64,000 nucleotides of DNA from Petrolisthes cinctipes (Eukaryota; Arthropoda; Malacostraca; Decapoda; Porcellanidae). Below, piece by piece: positions 61,425-64,000 of this stretch. Within the stretch, counting starts at the first letter, position 1, and every line of letters starts with the position of its first letter. Where the stretch lies: the NCBI GenBank assembly GCA_033782935.1, contig JAWQEG010000621.1, forward strand, positions 1,194,001-1,258,000, in the 5' to 3' direction. The notes beneath the pieces were generated by a model. It was not told the origin of the DNA. It searched no databases and saw nothing but the letters and a program-made list of their open reading frames with translations. Position numbers and translations under genes: made by a program.

Positions 61425-62090
61425 AGTATGAATATATGTATGTCACACTAGAGTAATATGTGTGTATGTATGCATGTCACACTAGAATGTGTGTATGTAT
61501 GTATGTCACACTAGAGTAATATGTATGTATGTATATATGTCACACTAGAATAATATGAATGTATGTATGTCACACTAGAGTAATATGTATGTATGTATGT
61601 CACACTAGAGTAATATGTATGTATGTATGTACAGCCGTGGTAAAAAATAATCTTCCATATAGGAGTAACTCACGTAAGATTTTGACAGCTTCCCTCTGTT
61701 CCTTAGCTGATAAACATTCCAATAAATAGGTATAGTGCCATCGTTTAATTTAATACAAACAGCTACACACTGCTTAAAACAATAAAATAATATGTGAACA
61801 TGAAAACATTACACAGTAAATTGTTAAAGTTACCCATATGTGGATGATTATTATTGACCACGACTGTATGTATGTATGTCACACTAGAGTAATATGTATG
61901 TATGTCACACTAGAATAATATGTATGTATGTCACACTATAGTAATATGTATGTATGTATGTCACACTAGAGTAGTATGTATGTATGTATGTATGTCACAC
62001 TAGAGTAATATGTATGTATGTCACTAGAGTAATATGTATGTATGTATGAATGTCACACTAGAGTAATATGTATGTATGTATGTAAGGTAA
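61425..62090. repeat. Minisatellite, unit about 30 bp
   Basis: Units of (TATG)n followed by TCACACTAGAGTAATA, more than 15 copies with variable TATG number. Split by the MITE at 61632-61866. Confidence 0.93.
61632..61866. mobile_element. 235-bp MITE inside the minisatellite
   Basis: Inverted ends CAGCCGTGGTAAAAAATAAT and CAGTCGTGGTCAATAATAAT (opposite strand), flanked by TA on both sides, then minisatellite sequence on each side. Tc1/mariner-type. Confidence 0.88.
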
Positions 62091-62528
62091 GTGGAGGGAG
62101 AGGGAGACAGATTACAGTTATATATATTTGTCTTGTTTAATAAACCAGTTTAAGTTTAATTTCTTTGCTTAATTTTCGGTATGGACATTATCTTAGCCTT
62201 GTTAATTGATTTAACAAAACCTGCATAATTAGATAACAAGATACAATGCTTTACAAATCAGGGAAATGTCAATAACTGTGGATAGAAACATACTATACAA
62301 GTACGAACGGAAGTTGAAAGCGCGCCCCAAAGGGTATTTCAGGCTGGTGGTGCTCTATGTGTATAGCTCTGTGCCCCCTACTAAACGAATTGATTAACAC
62401 CTCTCTAAGAGAGCATTTGGTAGTCGTTAGCATAGACTTAGGGCTGTGTCTGCGATTAGGCCGCTGCGTTCAAGCCAAATTCACTCTCTTCTACATTTCA
62501 TATTTAGTACATAAGGAATTAGTTTATT

Positions 62529-63523
62529 ATGGAAGGTGAGGGTATTGATATAGACGAGTTTCTCTCTAAACCTTCTCTTGAGTACATAGAATTGTTAAGA
62601 AAAGAGGACTGGGTTAAGGAAATAACCCACTATCAGATCCCTTTACCTTGCCATTCATCTAAGATTACCAAAAGTAATATTAAGGATATTGCTGTACAAT
62701 ACTTATTCAATGCTGGACTTATGAATCTCCCTCCCTTACCTAATGATGAGGAACCTGACCCTTATAACCTTTCTCTAGGGTCTCCTATTCAGGCTACTGC
62801 TAACTCTGATAAAATGCCTCAGTCACTTGGGGGTTCTTTGACAAATTCAGCAGAAGTTGAAAAATATAGAATAGAAATGCAGTATAGGTTAGAGCAGCAG
62901 AAAATGGCTCTAGAACAGCAGAAAATGGCCCTAGAAGAGCGGAGAATGATGCCAAATATTGAACTCGAAAGAGATAAGTTAGCCATCTCAAAAGATAAGG
63001 TAAAAGAGGAAATCAGGATTAGAGAGAAGGAAATTTCTTTTAACATTTCTAATGCATGCTCTATGATACCCACTTTTGATGAGGGTAATATAGAGGGGTC
63101 TTTTAATCTTTTTGAACGCCTTGCTACTAAGAGCGAGTGGCCAAAGGAACAATGGATGATCCTAATTGCACCTAAGCTCACTGGTAAATCATTTCGTGTC
63201 TACATAAATTTAGACCGGCCCGAAGACTATGACTTTGTTAAGAAACAACTTCTTACTGTTCATGCTGTAACTCCGGAAACGTACCGAAATAAATTTCGAA
63301 AACTTTCCAAACCAAAGCAACAATCATTCATAGAATTTGCTTAAGAAAAACTTAAACTCTATAAGAAGTGGCTAAATGCTCTTGAAGTGACTACCTATTC
63401 GGATTTAGTGAATCTCATGGTCCTAGAAGAGTTTAAAAACAAAGTGCCCTTTTCCATTGTTAAGTACATAGAGGAGAGGGATGAGAGAGAATTGTTTAGG
63501 GTGGCAGAGCTGGCTGATGCACA
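62529..63523 (+). pseudogene. Third gypsy element, gag (truncated)
   Basis: 271 codons from ATG 62529, then TAA at 63342-63344. The same frame continues (EKLKLYKKWLNALEVT) until cut at about 63523 by the N1 insertion. Features: an acidic start, a long charged helix with repeats of EQQKMAL (about 62893-62940), and a capsid-like SCAN/Ty3-type region (SEWPKEQWMILIAPKLTGKS, VTPETYRNKFRKL). Zinc knuckle, pol and the 3' LTR are not in the window. It lies 1.9 kb downstream of the primer-binding site. Confidence 0.75.
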
Positions 63524-64000
63524 ATTGATTGATTGATTTATTGATGCCATTAGGCATCTGGCGGCGCAACAACAATGGTCATATACCGTCCAACATAAAA
63601 AGGTCATCTACATCATTAATAAAATATGTACAAAAATTAAATAATTTTCACTACCTCGAAAGGGAGAAGCAGCATGAATAAAACCCACGTCTTCCAAAAT
63701 ATCATATATTAATGAAATAACCTACTTAAGTTACATATATAAAAGAATTGAAATATTAACGAAAGAAACATTAAACTTTAACTACCTAAAAATTAATAGC
63801 CATAAATACAATAAAATTTACAATTTGTGGAGAAGGCCAGCCTCCTCCACATAGGAGAGGGTGTTCCCTCCCACACTACAAGCCTCCTCCCCGAGCACCT
63901 GGGAGAGACTGTAAGAACCGTCACCCTTCCGGTACTCGGAGAGGTGCCTACGACGAAGGTCCCCAAGGCTGGGACACTCGACAATAAGATGCCGTACCGT
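63524..64000 (-). mobile_element. N1 non-LTR retrotransposon, 3' end (copy 4)
   Basis: Minus strand. Tail GATT repeats at 63524-63538, then the 3' UTR and the C-terminal ORF2 codons, nearly identical to 22407-22880. Inserted in the gypsy gag frame; continues past the window edge. Confidence 0.93.

Larger units (their letters stand above)
60602..62528 (+). other. Leader of the third gypsy element
   Basis: Untranslated region between primer-binding site and gag. It holds a poly-C run (61058-61069), a minisatellite (61425-62090) with a MITE inside, and an AATAAA near 62141. The length, about 1.9 kb, is unusual for a leader. Confidence 0.45.

Noticed and set aside
61425..62090. Possible CRISPR-like repeat
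   Set aside because: Repeats are separated only by (TATG)n, not unique spacers; it is a minisatellite.

Overview
The window is eukaryotic, repeat-dense, non-host-coding DNA, most plausibly from an arthropod and perhaps a decapod crustacean. That placement is inference. It rests on the mix of Penelope-like, piggyBac, P-type, I-like non-LTR and Ty3/gypsy elements, very long (TA)n arrays, (TTAGG)n-type stretches and spliced transposase genes. No conserved host housekeeping gene, tRNA or rRNA was recognised. Nearly every reading frame that can be explained belongs to a transposable element (TE), and the layout is best read as a set of nested insertions, several dated by target-site duplications (TSDs).

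Left part (1-22400). An RNase H-bearing non-LTR retrotransposon (family N1) is split by an 8.7 kb LTR provirus (1010-9710, TSD TCCG). The provirus has decayed gag, pol and an errantivirus-like env. N1 resumes at 9711 and ends in a (TCAA)n tail near 11366. It is followed by a broken, apparently spliced piggyBac transposase gene (minus, 11860-14025), a solo LTR related to the provirus (14455-15363, TSD GGTG), long (TA)n arrays, and a Penelope-like element (minus, 16235-19366) with an intact RT/GIY-YIG reading frame preceded by a partial head-to-tail copy. A second solo LTR (19481-20664) and a Penelope-like scrap lie between (TA)n blocks.

Middle (22400-37250). A near full-length N1 copy (minus, 22407 to about 29400) carries ORF1, ORF2 with endonuclease, RT and RNase H, an internal 157-bp ectopic duplication, and an RT frameshift shared with the first copy. 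A second non-LTR family (plus, about 29718-34270), two copies of a 172-bp MITE, and a Tc1/mariner transposase remnant follow.

37254-46909 holds two P-superfamily elements nested one inside the other, each with inverted repeats and a perfect 8-bp TSD. The outer one (B) has a spliced THAP plus transposase gene with one late frameshift. The inner one (A) has a truncated THAP and a coiled-coil reading frame but no recognisable transposase. Both carry the palindrome TGACGTCA near their ends.

Right part (48100-64000). An I-like non-LTR element with a single nonsense codon in ORF2 and a (TAA)n tail is interrupted in its 3' UTR by a young Ty3/gypsy element (minus, 53386-58520, TSD TATT, nearly identical LTRs). 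Next is a retroposon-like unit (58776-60125, 10-bp TSD TTCAAGGTAG) whose main reading frame is a cold-shock/Y-box domain protein, the most unusual item here. A gag-bearing Ty3/gypsy fragment with a minisatellite in its leader, itself hosting a MITE, is finally cut by a fourth N1 copy running off the window end.

All calls come from reading the sequence. No database search, alignment program or folding program was run, so family names rest on motifs and element boundaries on visible repeats.
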